A DNA stretch of 64,000 nucleotides from Psychrobacter sp. Pi2-52 (lineage in GTDB: Bacteria; Pseudomonadota; Gammaproteobacteria; Pseudomonadales; Moraxellaceae), in assembly GCF_904846705.1 (NCBI RefSeq), contig NZ_CAJHBS010000003.1, forward strand, positions 173,070 to 237,069. Reading direction: 5' to 3'. Below are positions 54,091 to 62,964 of this stretch, one piece after another. A program made the translations under genes and the position numbers. The stretch's first letter is position 1, and the number at the start of each line of letters is the position of its first letter. Under the pieces are notes generated by a model. The model was not told where the DNA came from. It searched no databases and saw only the letters and a program-made list of their open reading frames with translations.

Positions 54091-54990
54091 ATGTCTTTAA
54101 TTGCTTTTTTTGGTGCGCTTGAAAGTGGTCTGATTTATGGCCTAGTAGCACTCGGTGTGCTTATCTCATTTCGTACGCTCGACTTCCCTGATTTGACCGC
54201 TGACGGTAGTTTTCCGTTAGGGGGCGCAGTCGCTGGTATTTCTATCATCGCTGGTATCAACCCATGGTTGGCCTGTGCTTTTGGGATGTTAGCAGGTTCA
54301 GTCGCTGGTATCGTCACGGCATGGTTGCATGTCAAACTTGGCATTTTGCAGCTGCTTGCCAGTATCTTGGTCATGGTTGCCTTATATTCTGTCAACCTAC
54401 GCATCATGGGCGCGCCAAACCTACCCCTGCTTGGTGAAACCACAGTGTTTAGCACCTTGGTGACTGATGGTAATGGTTATTGGATGCGTTGCTTGATTAT
54501 CGGTGTCGTTGTCGCAGCTGCTATGTTATTTTTGAACTGGTTCTATAGCACTGAGACAGGTCTGTCGATGCGCGCTACTGGCTCAAACCTAAGAATGGCA
54601 CAGGCGCAAGGTATCAATACTTCGTGGATGACCATCATCGGTATGGCGATTTCCAACGGTTTGATTGCCCTAGCAGGTGCGCTGTTCGTCCAGACTCAGG
54701 GCGGCGCGGACATCTCGATTGGTATCGGTACGATCGTCATTGGTCTAGCAGCAGTCATCATCGGTGAGACGATCATTCCTGCCAAGCGTATTTGGCTGAT
54801 CACCTTTGCCGTTGTTGTCGGCGCGGTATTGTACAAACTGTTTATTCAGGTCGCACTATCAAGCGATACGCTACGTAGTATCGGCTTTGGTCCACAGGAT
54901 TTGAACTTGATTACTGCACTGCTCGTGGTACTAGCCTTGGTATTGCCAAAAGCGAAAACCAAGTTTTTATCACGCAAAGTTCGCGCCTAA
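54091..54990 (+). CDS. ABC importer permease
   Basis: A 299-residue integral membrane protein with about eight to nine helices, of the branched-chain-type (BPD_transp_2) permease family: FFGALESGLIYGLVALGVLI, RTLDFPDLTADGSFPLGGAV, SMRATGSNLRMAQAQG (coupling region) and IGLAAVIIGETIIPAKRIW. This matches TrpY/YtrF-like partners of TrpX-type binding proteins. It works with the two lipoproteins upstream and the ATPase downstream. Substrate unknown. The only ATG near the start has no clear ribosome binding site. Confidence 0.88.
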   Translation: MSLIAFFGALESGLIYGLVALGVLISFRTLDFPDLTADGSFPLGGAVAGISIIAGINPWLACAFGMLAGSVAGIVTAWLHVKLGILQLLASILVMVALYSVNLRIMGAPNLPLLGETTVFSTLVTDGNGYWMRCLIIGVVVAAAMLFLNWFYSTETGLSMRATGSNLRMAQAQGINTSWMTIIGMAISNGLIALAGALFVQTQGGADISIGIGTIVIGLAAVIIGETIIPAKRIWLITFAVVVGAVLYKLFIQVALSSDTLRSIGFGPQDLNLITALLVVLALVLPKAKTKFLSRKVRA

Positions 54991-55054
54991 TGACAGTCAA
55001 AGCAGGTGTTTATAACACTTGCTTCGCTTGAAGAGATAATAAGGAATAACGATT

Positions 55055-55849
55055 ATGATGCAAGCCACCGATTTACGGCTGACCTTTAACCCAGGCACGC
55101 CTATCGAAAACCCTGCCCTACGTGGTATCAGCTTAAACATTGCTGATGGTGAATTTGTCACTGTCATCGGTACCAATGGCGCAGGTAAATCTACTTTTTT
55201 GAACGCCGTAAGCGGTACGACGCGCGTCGATAGTGGCTCAATCTTGCTAAATGGCATTGATGTAACTAAGAAATCTGCTCATCAACGCGCGCATTGGGTT
55301 GCTCGTGTCTTTCAGGATCCGATGGCGGGGACTTGTGAAGCGCTCACGATTGAAGAAAATATGGCTTTGGCCTACAAACGCGGCGGTAATCGCGGTCTGA
55401 AGTTTGCATTGAACCAGAATAACCGTGATTTGTTCCGAGAAAAACTATCCGTTTTAAAGTTAGGTTTAGAAAATCGTCTAACCGATCGTATGGGTCTACT
55501 CTCTGGTGGTCAACGTCAGGCAGTAAGTCTGCTAATGGCATCATTGCAGCCTTCTAAAATCTTGCTACTTGATGAGCATACTGCAGCTCTCGATCCAAAG
55601 ACTGCGGCGTTTGTCTTAGAATTGACTGATAAGATTGTCACGGACAATAAGCTGACTACGATGATGGTCACCCACTCAATGCAACAAGCATTGGCACATG
55701 GTACACGCACCGTTATGCTGCATCAGGGTCAAGTCGTGTTAGATGTGGCTGGTGACATTCGCAAAGGCATGACTGTACATGACCTACTTGATATGTTCGA
55801 GCAAACACGTGGCGAAAAAGTTGAGGATGACAGTTTGATTTTAAGCTAA
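55055..55849 (+). CDS. ABC importer ATPase
   Basis: A 264-residue cytoplasmic ABC ATPase with Walker A GTNGAGKST, Q-loop in RVFQDPMAG, signature LLSGGQRQAVSLLMA, Walker B ILLLDEHTAALD and the H-loop in MVTHSMQQAL. The glutamate of Walker B is followed by histidine rather than proline (DEHTAAL), common in this family. It starts 65 bases after the permease. A TAAGGA ribosome binding site precedes the two adjacent ATG codons. Confidence 0.93.
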   Translation: MMQATDLRLTFNPGTPIENPALRGISLNIADGEFVTVIGTNGAGKSTFLNAVSGTTRVDSGSILLNGIDVTKKSAHQRAHWVARVFQDPMAGTCEALTIEENMALAYKRGGNRGLKFALNQNNRDLFREKLSVLKLGLENRLTDRMGLLSGGQRQAVSLLMASLQPSKILLLDEHTAALDPKTAAFVLELTDKIVTDNKLTTMMVTHSMQQALAHGTRTVMLHQGQVVLDVAGDIRKGMTVHDLLDMFEQTRGEKVEDDSLILS

Positions 55850-55928
55850 GTTTTGAGCTAATACTGCTAATGACTTACGACTTATAAATTTGTACCTGTC
55901 GGATACAACCATTTTCGACAACCTCAAA

Positions 55929-55965
55929 AACCTTCAAGAAAATTGATTTTTCTTGGAGGTTTTTT
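55929..55965 (+). terminator. Terminator after the ABC importer
   Basis: AACCT-T-CAAGAAAA pairs with TTTTCTTG-G-AGGTT, followed by five further T. Confidence 0.82.
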
Positions 55966-56052
55966 GTTATCTATAGTTAATGATCATATGAACTTTTTAC
56001 TGACCATTATATAGTTGTCGTCTATCAAAGCTTCGCTGTTGTCACTTACTAT

Positions 56053-58386
56053 ATGAGGTCTGTCATGCGCAAAATTCCTATCTACTCCCACCCTGCTGCT
56101 GGTTGGCCTGCGCTGATCTCCTCTACCCAAAAGCTAATGGACTATAAGACATTTTTGCGCGGCGGTATAAGTGTATTTAAAAGTAATCAGCCCCAAGGCG
56201 GATTTGACTGCCCAGGCTGTGCTTGGCCTGACCATAAGTCACACAAAGCCATCGATGTCTGTGAAAACGGCATTAAAGTCATTGCCAGTGAGACCATGAC
56301 CCACAAAGCAGATGCCGAGTTTTTTGCGAGACATACCGTCACTGAGCTACAGGGCTGGACTGGTTACGAGCTGGAGCATAGTGGTCGTTTATCAGAGCCG
56401 ATGTATTACGATGCGGCGCAAGATCGCTATGTTCCTATCCCTTGGGAAGCTGCTTACAGCATAATCGCTGAACAGTTAGGACAGCTAGATTCACCGGATG
56501 AGGCATTATTTTATACATCAGGCCGTGTGACCAATGAGCCCGCCTTCTTATTTCAGTTATTCGTACGCTGCTTTGGTACCAATAATTTGCCTGATTGCTC
56601 AAACATGTGTCACGAGCCAACCTCAGTAATGCTAAGCAGACAGCTAGGTATTGGTAAAGCGACTGTGATGCTAGAAGACTTTGAGCAGGCCAAGTTGATA
56701 TTAATGTTTGGGCAAAACCCAGCGACTAACCATCCACGTATGCTAGAGATGCTCGCCCATGCGCATGAGCAAGGCTGTCGAATCATCTCAATCAACCCGA
56801 TGCGTGAGCAAGGCCTGAGTAAGTTTAGAAATCCGCAAAAACCAACTCACATGGCAGCTGGTCAAAGCGCTGACATGGTCGATGATGTTGTTCAAATTCA
56901 AATCGGCGGTGATGCAGCGCTATTGACTGGCATTGCCAAGTGGTTAATCGAAAACGATAAAATAAATCATGAGTTTATTACCACTCATACTTCAGGCTTT
57001 GAACCTCTAAAACAGTGGCTAACAGAGCAATCATGGTCAGATATCACACTTGGCTGCGGTATTTCTCAGACAGATATTATCAATCTCGCTGAGCTGGTAG
57101 CTGATAGTCCAGCAACGATTTGCACTTGGGGCATGGGCATTACTCAGCATGTACAGGGTGATGACAATGTGGCGATGATTACCAACTTGCTCCTGCTGAT
57201 GGGTATGATTGGTATCGACGGCGCTGGTGCATCCCCAGTACGTGGGCACTCCAACGTACAGGGCGATCGCACTATGGGTATCCATGAGCGTCCTAGCAAA
57301 AGCTTACTAGACAGTTTAGAGCGTGTGTTTAAGCACCCTATGCCACAAGAACATGGCTACGATGTCGTCACAGGTGCCAAGGCTCTTATCGCAGGTAAAT
57401 TGAAAGTCTTTATGGGCATGGGTGGTAACTACGCAGTGGCTGCCCCTGATACCAGCGCTATTGAGCAAGCCTTAACCACTACTCAGCTTAATATATTTGT
57501 CGGTACTAAGCTCAATGAGACCATGCTATACCCCGGTGCTAATAATTTGATCCTACCTTGCTTAGGCCGTACCGAGCGTATTGTCACAACAAAGGGTGAG
57601 CAATTTGCCACTATCGAAGACTCTATGTGTCAGATCGTACCTACTCAAGGTAAGCTCAAACCTGTTAGTGATACTCTAAAATCTGAAGCGCAAATCGTAG
57701 CGGATATCGCGACTCATGTACTCGGCGCCGACTCGTCTATTCCTTGGTTGGCGATGAGTGAGGATTTCGATATTATTCGAGACTATATCGCTCAAGCTAT
57801 TAACGGATTTGAAGACTTTAATCAGCGTATTCGCACCTCTGAGCGTGGCTTTCATTTGTATCATGCGGCGCGTCATCGTGTATGGAATACCGAGAGCGGC
57901 AAAGCTCAGTTTGAAGTACCGCAATATCCGATTACTTTTGTCGCAGCACAAATGGCAGCCGCAAACGATATCGATGAGCATGCAGATACAGCACAAAAAG
58001 TTTGGCAGTTGACCAGTGTCCGTAGCCATGACCAATTCAACACTATGATTTTTGGGTTTAAAGACCGCTATCGTCAGACGGATCGCCGTGATGTGCTATT
58101 CATGCACCCTGATGAAATAAGTCGTTTAGGTTGGCAAAAAGGTGACCGTGTTATGGTCACTCGCCAGCGTGCCAAAGACAGCCTAGAGCAACCGCGCGTA
58201 TTAGGCCCATTGGTATTGAGCGAGATGGATATTGCCTCTAACGCTGTCGCTGCTTACTATCCTGAGTGCAACGACCTCTTTGATTTAGAGACACATGCGC
58301 CAGACTCTCATATCCCAGCGTACAAATCGACGACCGTCGTTTTAGAGCGCGTAGAGGCAAATACATCGATAGCTACGCCTGCGTAA
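56053..58386 (+). CDS. YdeP/FdhF-type molybdopterin oxidoreductase
   Basis: A 777-residue protein of the molybdopterin-guanine-dinucleotide oxidoreductase superfamily. The N-terminal FDCPGCAWPDHK motif is the FdhF/YdeP family signature and replaces the usual four-cysteine cluster. Domains follow the DMSO-reductase order: YTSGRVTNEPAFLFQLFVR, GQNPATNHPRMLEML, NMCHEPTSVM (probable Mo ligand Cys), HSNVQGDRTMG, and a C-terminal cofactor-closing domain (SHDQFNTMIFGFKDRYR). YdeP is linked to acid resistance in E. coli; the reaction is unproven. Start may be the ATG at 56053 or 56065. fdhD follows by 94 bases, consistent with sulfuration of a bis-MGD cofactor. Confidence 0.86.
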   Translation: MRSVMRKIPIYSHPAAGWPALISSTQKLMDYKTFLRGGISVFKSNQPQGGFDCPGCAWPDHKSHKAIDVCENGIKVIASETMTHKADAEFFARHTVTELQGWTGYELEHSGRLSEPMYYDAAQDRYVPIPWEAAYSIIAEQLGQLDSPDEALFYTSGRVTNEPAFLFQLFVRCFGTNNLPDCSNMCHEPTSVMLSRQLGIGKATVMLEDFEQAKLILMFGQNPATNHPRMLEMLAHAHEQGCRIISINPMREQGLSKFRNPQKPTHMAAGQSADMVDDVVQIQIGGDAALLTGIAKWLIENDKINHEFITTHTSGFEPLKQWLTEQSWSDITLGCGISQTDIINLAELVADSPATICTWGMGITQHVQGDDNVAMITNLLLLMGMIGIDGAGASPVRGHSNVQGDRTMGIHERPSKSLLDSLERVFKHPMPQEHGYDVVTGAKALIAGKLKVFMGMGGNYAVAAPDTSAIEQALTTTQLNIFVGTKLNETMLYPGANNLILPCLGRTERIVTTKGEQFATIEDSMCQIVPTQGKLKPVSDTLKSEAQIVADIATHVLGADSSIPWLAMSEDFDIIRDYIAQAINGFEDFNQRIRTSERGFHLYHAARHRVWNTESGKAQFEVPQYPITFVAAQMAAANDIDEHADTAQKVWQLTSVRSHDQFNTMIFGFKDRYRQTDRRDVLFMHPDEISRLGWQKGDRVMVTRQRAKDSLEQPRVLGPLVLSEMDIASNAVAAYYPECNDLFDLETHAPDSHIPAYKSTTVVLERVEANTSIATPA

Positions 58387-58480
58387 ATCATACTGCGGAG
58401 AGCTAATGAGAATGACTTTTTCATTGGCTCTACCTCTATATGACTATAAGCACACTCATAATTTTAGGCCATAATAAATC

Positions 58481-59563
58481 GTGATAACCATTGAAAATAA
58501 TGCTGAACAAAGTGAGGCTCTTATCGGCCCCGCTATGATAGATAACTCAACCGACATTAAGAGAGTTGTACCTAAATCACCTAACGATAATAGGTTGTCA
58601 GAGACACCAATTGCTCGTAGTCACTTAGCACAAAAGCATCATTACCCGTCAGTTATTAGCAACCCTAATAATGACTCTCACCTTCAAATCGAATCTCAGA
58701 CCACCAGCTTAGCAGTCGAAGCTGCGGTCTCTATCATTATTAATGGGATTCATTATGCTGTGCTGATGGCTAGTCCTCATCAGTTAGAGTATTTGGCTGT
58801 TGGGTTCTTATTTAGCGAAGGATTAATTCAATACAGTCACGAGTTACTCGACTGGGAAGTGACTCACCTTGCAGATATCGCTAGCTACCAGAAGTTCGTT
58901 CAAGATTCGAGTGACGAAGATCTTGACTCAGTATCAATTGAGCAAAGCTTAGAACGATTTCAAGATTACGATATCTATGTCGTGGAGTTGGTATTGAGCC
59001 AACGCTGCCATCAACGTATACAGGCACAAAAGCGGCAGCTCGCAGGGCGTACAGGCTGCGGTATGTGCGGTATTACTGGACTAACGCAAGCTTTGCCTGA
59101 TTTAAGTACTTACTCACAAGACCATTTACACCATGAACATAACCGACAGACAGGTATAAATGGCATTCAAACGAGCGCACCAAGTCTTGACTCCCTATTG
59201 GCACTGCGTCAACAAGTGGATGCCGCGCAACATACGCATCAACTGACAGGTGCGGTACATGCCGCAGCGACGATACATAATCAGCAGCTACATTTATTCG
59301 AAGATGTAGGCCGCCATAATGCACTTGATAAACTCATCGGTTGGCAATTACGCCAAAAAGCAGACGTTAGCTGTGTGCTTATGACTTCGCGTCTCTCTAT
59401 TGAACTGGTTCAAAAGTCTATTCGAAGTCAAATCCCATGGCTAGTTGGCATGTCAGCACCCACCAGTACAGCCGTGCGCGTGGCTGAGCGTTATGGTCTT
59501 GGATTGGCTGGATTTTTACGTGATAACCGAGTCACTTACTACACCAAACAAGATAATATATAA
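58481..59563 (+). CDS. fdhD: Formate dehydrogenase accessory sulfurtransferase FdhD
   Basis: About 360 residues from a GTG at 58481 (weak ribosome binding site). FdhD transfers sulfur from IscS to the molybdenum cofactor of formate dehydrogenase-type enzymes. The core starts around residue 85 (AVSIIINGIHYAVLMASP, then EYLAVGFLFSEGLI). The reactive CxxC loop is GRTGCGMCGITG, and HAAATIHNQQLHLFEDVGRHNALDKLIG with LMTSRLSIELVQK is typical. The usual FdhD is about 280 residues, so the acidic, Asn-rich N-terminal 80 residues are unusual and may be an artefact of the start; ATG at 58535 is an alternative. Probably serves the preceding oxidoreductase. Confidence 0.9.
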   Translation: MITIENNAEQSEALIGPAMIDNSTDIKRVVPKSPNDNRLSETPIARSHLAQKHHYPSVISNPNNDSHLQIESQTTSLAVEAAVSIIINGIHYAVLMASPHQLEYLAVGFLFSEGLIQYSHELLDWEVTHLADIASYQKFVQDSSDEDLDSVSIEQSLERFQDYDIYVVELVLSQRCHQRIQAQKRQLAGRTGCGMCGITGLTQALPDLSTYSQDHLHHEHNRQTGINGIQTSAPSLDSLLALRQQVDAAQHTHQLTGAVHAAATIHNQQLHLFEDVGRHNALDKLIGWQLRQKADVSCVLMTSRLSIELVQKSIRSQIPWLVGMSAPTSTAVRVAERYGLGLAGFLRDNRVTYYTKQDNI

Positions 59564-60333
59564 AAATTCACGTCTACTTGTTCATTGAGAGCACCCATCT
59601 ATCGCCCATCATCTATTTCTTTCTAATGAAAACTTCAGCTAATCATTCATAGGTGAAATTTTGCTCATAATGATATATCACTTGATGCTGCTCATAATAA
59701 AGTCCTATTTTTTCAATGGCTTATTAAAAATATCATTGAATCTCTTTAAACAAATACTTATATGTCATCTGCGGTCATTGTCTGGTAAATATCGGATAAT
59801 GTTTGAGGTTAGTGACATAATAGGTTACTCTTATCGCGCAAATATGTTACAGGCACTTAACAAATATGTAGTTTTATTTATTAATGCCGCTTAGTAACAC
59901 ATCAATCGCAATAGATGAGTAGAGATTTCTCAGCTATTGTTTATTACAGCTAATAAGGCTGTCTAAATCGAGTTCGGGTCATTTTATCATGGCTTAGTGC
60001 TTATTCGTAATTCCGCTATAGACACTCATCACATGAGTTTTCTTTAGCATGTAGCTACCTTTGTGTATGCCTATTAATAGCGTGATGGTTTACCCATTAA
60101 CTGACGCCTATTGAAAGTAGTCCCTGTCTTTTTGATTTGACAGTATCTGTCTCATTAAGATTTGGGCGTAACACTTAGCATTTGCTTACCACTGCAGTTG
60201 GTATTTTCGCTATTTATATTAGCCACATACGTTCGGTATGAGGACTGTGTAGGCTATGCTGTATTCCTAATGGTTTGGTATCTTTCATTTTTGCTGAACT
60301 TTATTCATCAACTAACAATTGCGAGGTCTGAGT
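59564..60333. other. Gene-poor region between fdhD and the symporter
   Basis: About 770 bases. Two weak plus-strand frames (59661-59894 and 60162-60344) have no ribosome binding site or recognisable motif, though the second is hydrophobic. I see nothing else certain; the last part is the leader of the symporter gene. Confidence 0.4.
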
Positions 60334-61998
60334 TTGAAAACTGAGTCATTGTTCCAATTTTCATCATTAACGATTATTTTATTATTATTAGCATTTTATG
60401 GCGGCACCTATTTACTGTCCTTATTAATCAAAAAAGATAAAGAGACAACTTCTGGATTTATGGTCGCAGGTCACGGTGTTGGCTTTGGTATGGGTGCAGC
60501 CAGCATGACCGCCACTTGGATTTGGGCAGCCTCATTTTACGCTGCGGCCACCTCTGGCTATAAGTACGGCGTATCAGGGCCGATACATTATGGCTTTTGG
60601 GGTGCATTGATGATTTTATTCATCTACCCTTTTGGTATGCGCTTTCGTGAATTGGCACCAGATGGCCATACACTAGGTGAACTGATTCATGCCCGCCACG
60701 GTTCATCAAGCCAATTAATCTTAGCCATATCCAATATTATGGGCAGTTTAATTAGCTTGATGGTCAACTTTACCGCTGCTGGGGCATTGGTGTCAGTCCT
60801 GTCGCCATTATCGTTCCAAACAGGGGTAATGATCGCAGGTATCGGTGTCCTGAGTTATACATTGACATCAGGGTTTCGAGCATCTGTCTTTACGGATTTC
60901 GCCCAGTTGGTCGCTCTAATGGCCATTGGCATTGTCATTATTCCCGCCGTGTTATTTGGCATGGGTGGCCCTGAGGTTATGGTCAGCGGGCTGTCGAACC
61001 TGACGTTAGAGCAGCAGAACTTTTTCTCCTCTGAGGCATTCTTTCAACAAGGTGCGCCTTACTTCGTCGCTGTATTAGCATATGCTATCGGTAATCAAAC
61101 CATCACTCAGCGCCTATTTGCGATTGATAAAACTAAGATTAAAGCGACGTTTATCACTGCTACAGTCGGCTATGCTGGTATCGTTATTGGTCTTGGAATG
61201 ATTGGACTAATGGCTGTGACGATTGGCGTGGAGCCACTCGATGGCAATATGAATAACCTCATTCCTCAAATGGTCAGTACTTATCTGCATCCTGTCTTTA
61301 TCGCCTTATTCTTTATCTTAGTGATTGGGTCGTTGTCCTCGACCGCTGACTCAGATTTATCAGCGCTATCAACCATTATGATGGCTGATGTCTACGGTAA
61401 AAATATCGCCAAAAAAGGCCATGTTAAACCTAAAACAATGATGCTAATTGGTCGCGGCACGATGATTGTTGCGACAGCAGCTGGACTAATTTTTGCGAGC
61501 TTTAAGCTTGATATTCTCGTCATGCTAGTATTTGTTGGTGCACTATGGGGGGCTATTGTCTTCCCTGTTATCGCCAGTGTGTTTTGGAATCGCGTCACCA
61601 ATACTGCCTTTACCTCAGCAGTTATCGTCGGACTACTCTTATTTTGCGTTGCCCGTTTCGAATTACTCCCAATCACTGGTGTCACCGCCCTATTCTTTGA
61701 AATACTGGCCAGTGTCGGTGCAGCCGTCGTTATTGGGCTAATGGTCTTTGGATTCTTAGGTCGTAAGATTGGCATGGTCGCCGCAGTTATCACGCTAGTG
61801 CTGATGCTTATCTTCGCTACTGGCTTCTTACGTCAATATATGGTCCTGCTAGCCTCTCTAACAGCTTACGGCGCTAGTACCGTCGTCTGTGTGATTATCA
61901 GCCTGATGGGAGACGAACACTTCGACTTCGACTTAATTAAGCAGCGTGTGGGCAATTACGATAAAAAGTCGGAAATCCCATCGTCACTTAAATCTTAA
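60334..61998 (+). CDS. Sodium:solute symporter family permease
   Basis: About 554 residues from a TTG at 60334 with GAGGT ten bases upstream (the earlier TTG at 60319 is possible). About 13 hydrophobic segments, with SSS family features: SGFMVAGHGVGFGMGAASMT, TATWIWAASFYAAA, a Na+ site region FFILVIGSLSSTADSDLSALS and DVYGKNIAKKG. It resembles the subgroup carrying urea or unknown solutes rather than PutP. A 44-residue single-span protein follows by 84 bases, an arrangement known for this transporter type. Substrate unassigned. Confidence 0.86.
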   Translation: MKTESLFQFSSLTIILLLLAFYGGTYLLSLLIKKDKETTSGFMVAGHGVGFGMGAASMTATWIWAASFYAAATSGYKYGVSGPIHYGFWGALMILFIYPFGMRFRELAPDGHTLGELIHARHGSSSQLILAISNIMGSLISLMVNFTAAGALVSVLSPLSFQTGVMIAGIGVLSYTLTSGFRASVFTDFAQLVALMAIGIVIIPAVLFGMGGPEVMVSGLSNLTLEQQNFFSSEAFFQQGAPYFVAVLAYAIGNQTITQRLFAIDKTKIKATFITATVGYAGIVIGLGMIGLMAVTIGVEPLDGNMNNLIPQMVSTYLHPVFIALFFILVIGSLSSTADSDLSALSTIMMADVYGKNIAKKGHVKPKTMMLIGRGTMIVATAAGLIFASFKLDILVMLVFVGALWGAIVFPVIASVFWNRVTNTAFTSAVIVGLLLFCVARFELLPITGVTALFFEILASVGAAVVIGLMVFGFLGRKIGMVAAVITLVLMLIFATGFLRQYMVLLASLTAYGASTVVCVIISLMGDEHFDFDLIKQRVGNYDKKSEIPSSLKS

Positions 61999-62082
61999 AT
62001 CAAAGTCGCTTTATCCAAGTGCCGATTGGCCAGAAGTATTTGGCTAATCGCTACTTACTTAGCGATATTATAAGGAGATATC

Positions 62083-62217
62083 ATGGACAACGTTTTTATC
62101 TACGGCTTATATATCTTAATTTGGCCCGCCATTACTCTTGGCGTACTCGTATTAATTTGCACGGCCACTTATCGTGATGTGAAAAGTGCCAAACGTAACA
62201 ATAAAGATATAGTTTAG
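62083..62217 (+). CDS. Small single-span companion of the symporter
   Basis: A 44-residue protein with ATAAGGAGATATC directly before its ATG, the best ribosome binding site in the neighbourhood. It opens MDNVFIYGLYILIWPAITLG, has one membrane span and a basic tail (RDVKSAKRNNKD). The same kind of small gene recurs after this class of sodium:solute symporter in other Gammaproteobacteria as I recall, annotated as putative transporter small subunit. The spacing and strand agree with co-transcription. It is too short to be found by length filters. Confidence 0.82.
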   Translation: MDNVFIYGLYILIWPAITLGVLVLICTATYRDVKSAKRNNKDIV

Positions 62218-62356
62218 CGCACTATATCTTAAACCATCATCATTAAACACTGGTTTACTAATAGTTTGAAAAAGCCTATTAACAGTATAAACGCTTCTAA
62301 ATTGGGGCTAAATATAGATAAGATAATAAATAAGCTGTTTTTAATGAAAAAAGGAC

Positions 62357-62384
62357 TTGTAATTTACTATATTTTTGCTAATAT
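62357..62384 (+). promoter_or_regulatory. Promoter of the tRNA-Cys gene
   Basis: TTGTAA (62357-62362) and TAATAT (62379-62384) are separated by 16 bases and lie 15 bases upstream of the mature tRNA. Confidence 0.6.
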
Positions 62385-62398
62385 AGGCGACCTTGATT

Positions 62399-62472
62399 GG
62401 CTGGATGGCAGAGTGGTCATGCAGCGGACTGCAACTCCGTTAACGCCGGTTCGATTCCGACTCCAGCCTCCA
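62399..62472 (+). tRNA. tRNA-Cys (GCA)
   Basis: The acceptor stem GGCTGGA pairs with TCCAGCC, the discriminator is T and CCA is encoded. The anticodon stem-loop CGGACTGCAACTCCG reads anticodon GCA. The T-arm has GGTTCGATTCC. 74 bases. Confidence 0.95.
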
Positions 62473-62502
62473 ATTATTTATTAACTTTACGTTAATTTTG
62501 GC

Positions 62503-62530
62503 TTGCATTATTATCACAACCGATTATAAT
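62503..62530 (+). promoter_or_regulatory. Promoter of the tRNA-Leu gene
   Basis: TTGCAT (62503-62508) and TATAAT (62525-62530), 16 bases apart, lie about 66 bases upstream of the mature tRNA. Confidence 0.6.
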
Positions 62531-62596
62531 AGCGACCACTTATCTAGTAACTAGATGGTCTATCAGCTAGTTTACATGTTAGATAAAACAAGTTTT

Positions 62597-62683
62597 GCCC
62601 GGGTGGTGAAATTGGTAGACACAAGGGATTTAAAATCCCTCGCTAGCAATAGCGTGCCGGTTCAAGTCCGGCTCCGGGTACCA
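62597..62683 (+). tRNA. tRNA-Leu (UAA)
   Basis: An 87-base class II tRNA. The anticodon loop between AGGGA and TCCCT is TTTAAAA, giving anticodon UAA. The long variable arm is CGCTAGCAATAGCG, the T-arm GGTTCAAGTCC, and CCA is encoded. Confidence 0.95.
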
Positions 62684-62716
62684 TTACATAGTCCTATACT
62701 ATCTTATAGAACAGCT

Positions 62717-62744
62717 AAAGCCCCTGATATCAGGGGCTTTGTTG
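62717..62744 (+). terminator. Terminator of the tRNA genes
   Basis: AAAGCCCCTGA and TCAGGGGCTTT form a near-loopless 11-bp hairpin (62717-62740), strong although followed only by a short T-rich tail. Confidence 0.8.
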
Positions 62745-62964
62745 TATCTGGCGTTCCATACTGTCCTGCTCTATCTATCCCAATCCATGCATCTGATGTA
62801 CATGAATCTCTTAGTGCTCATTTAAAATAATCATGACGAGCGATATAGATGACGAGCATCTCAAACGCCCTACTCACCTATACCACTATTCTTAGAGAAA
62901 TCTAACTAGACTACACACTTGGTTTGGCAAGTAGCATTGTCAATTTTTGCTTTTAACAGCTAAA

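Noticed and set aside
59661..59894. 77-codon open frame in the fdhD-symporter gap
   Set aside because: AT-rich, no ribosome binding site and no family pattern.
60162..60344. 60-codon hydrophobic open frame upstream of the symporter
   Set aside because: TTG start with no ribosome binding site and overlap with the true start of the symporter gene; hydrophobicity is common in T-rich frames.
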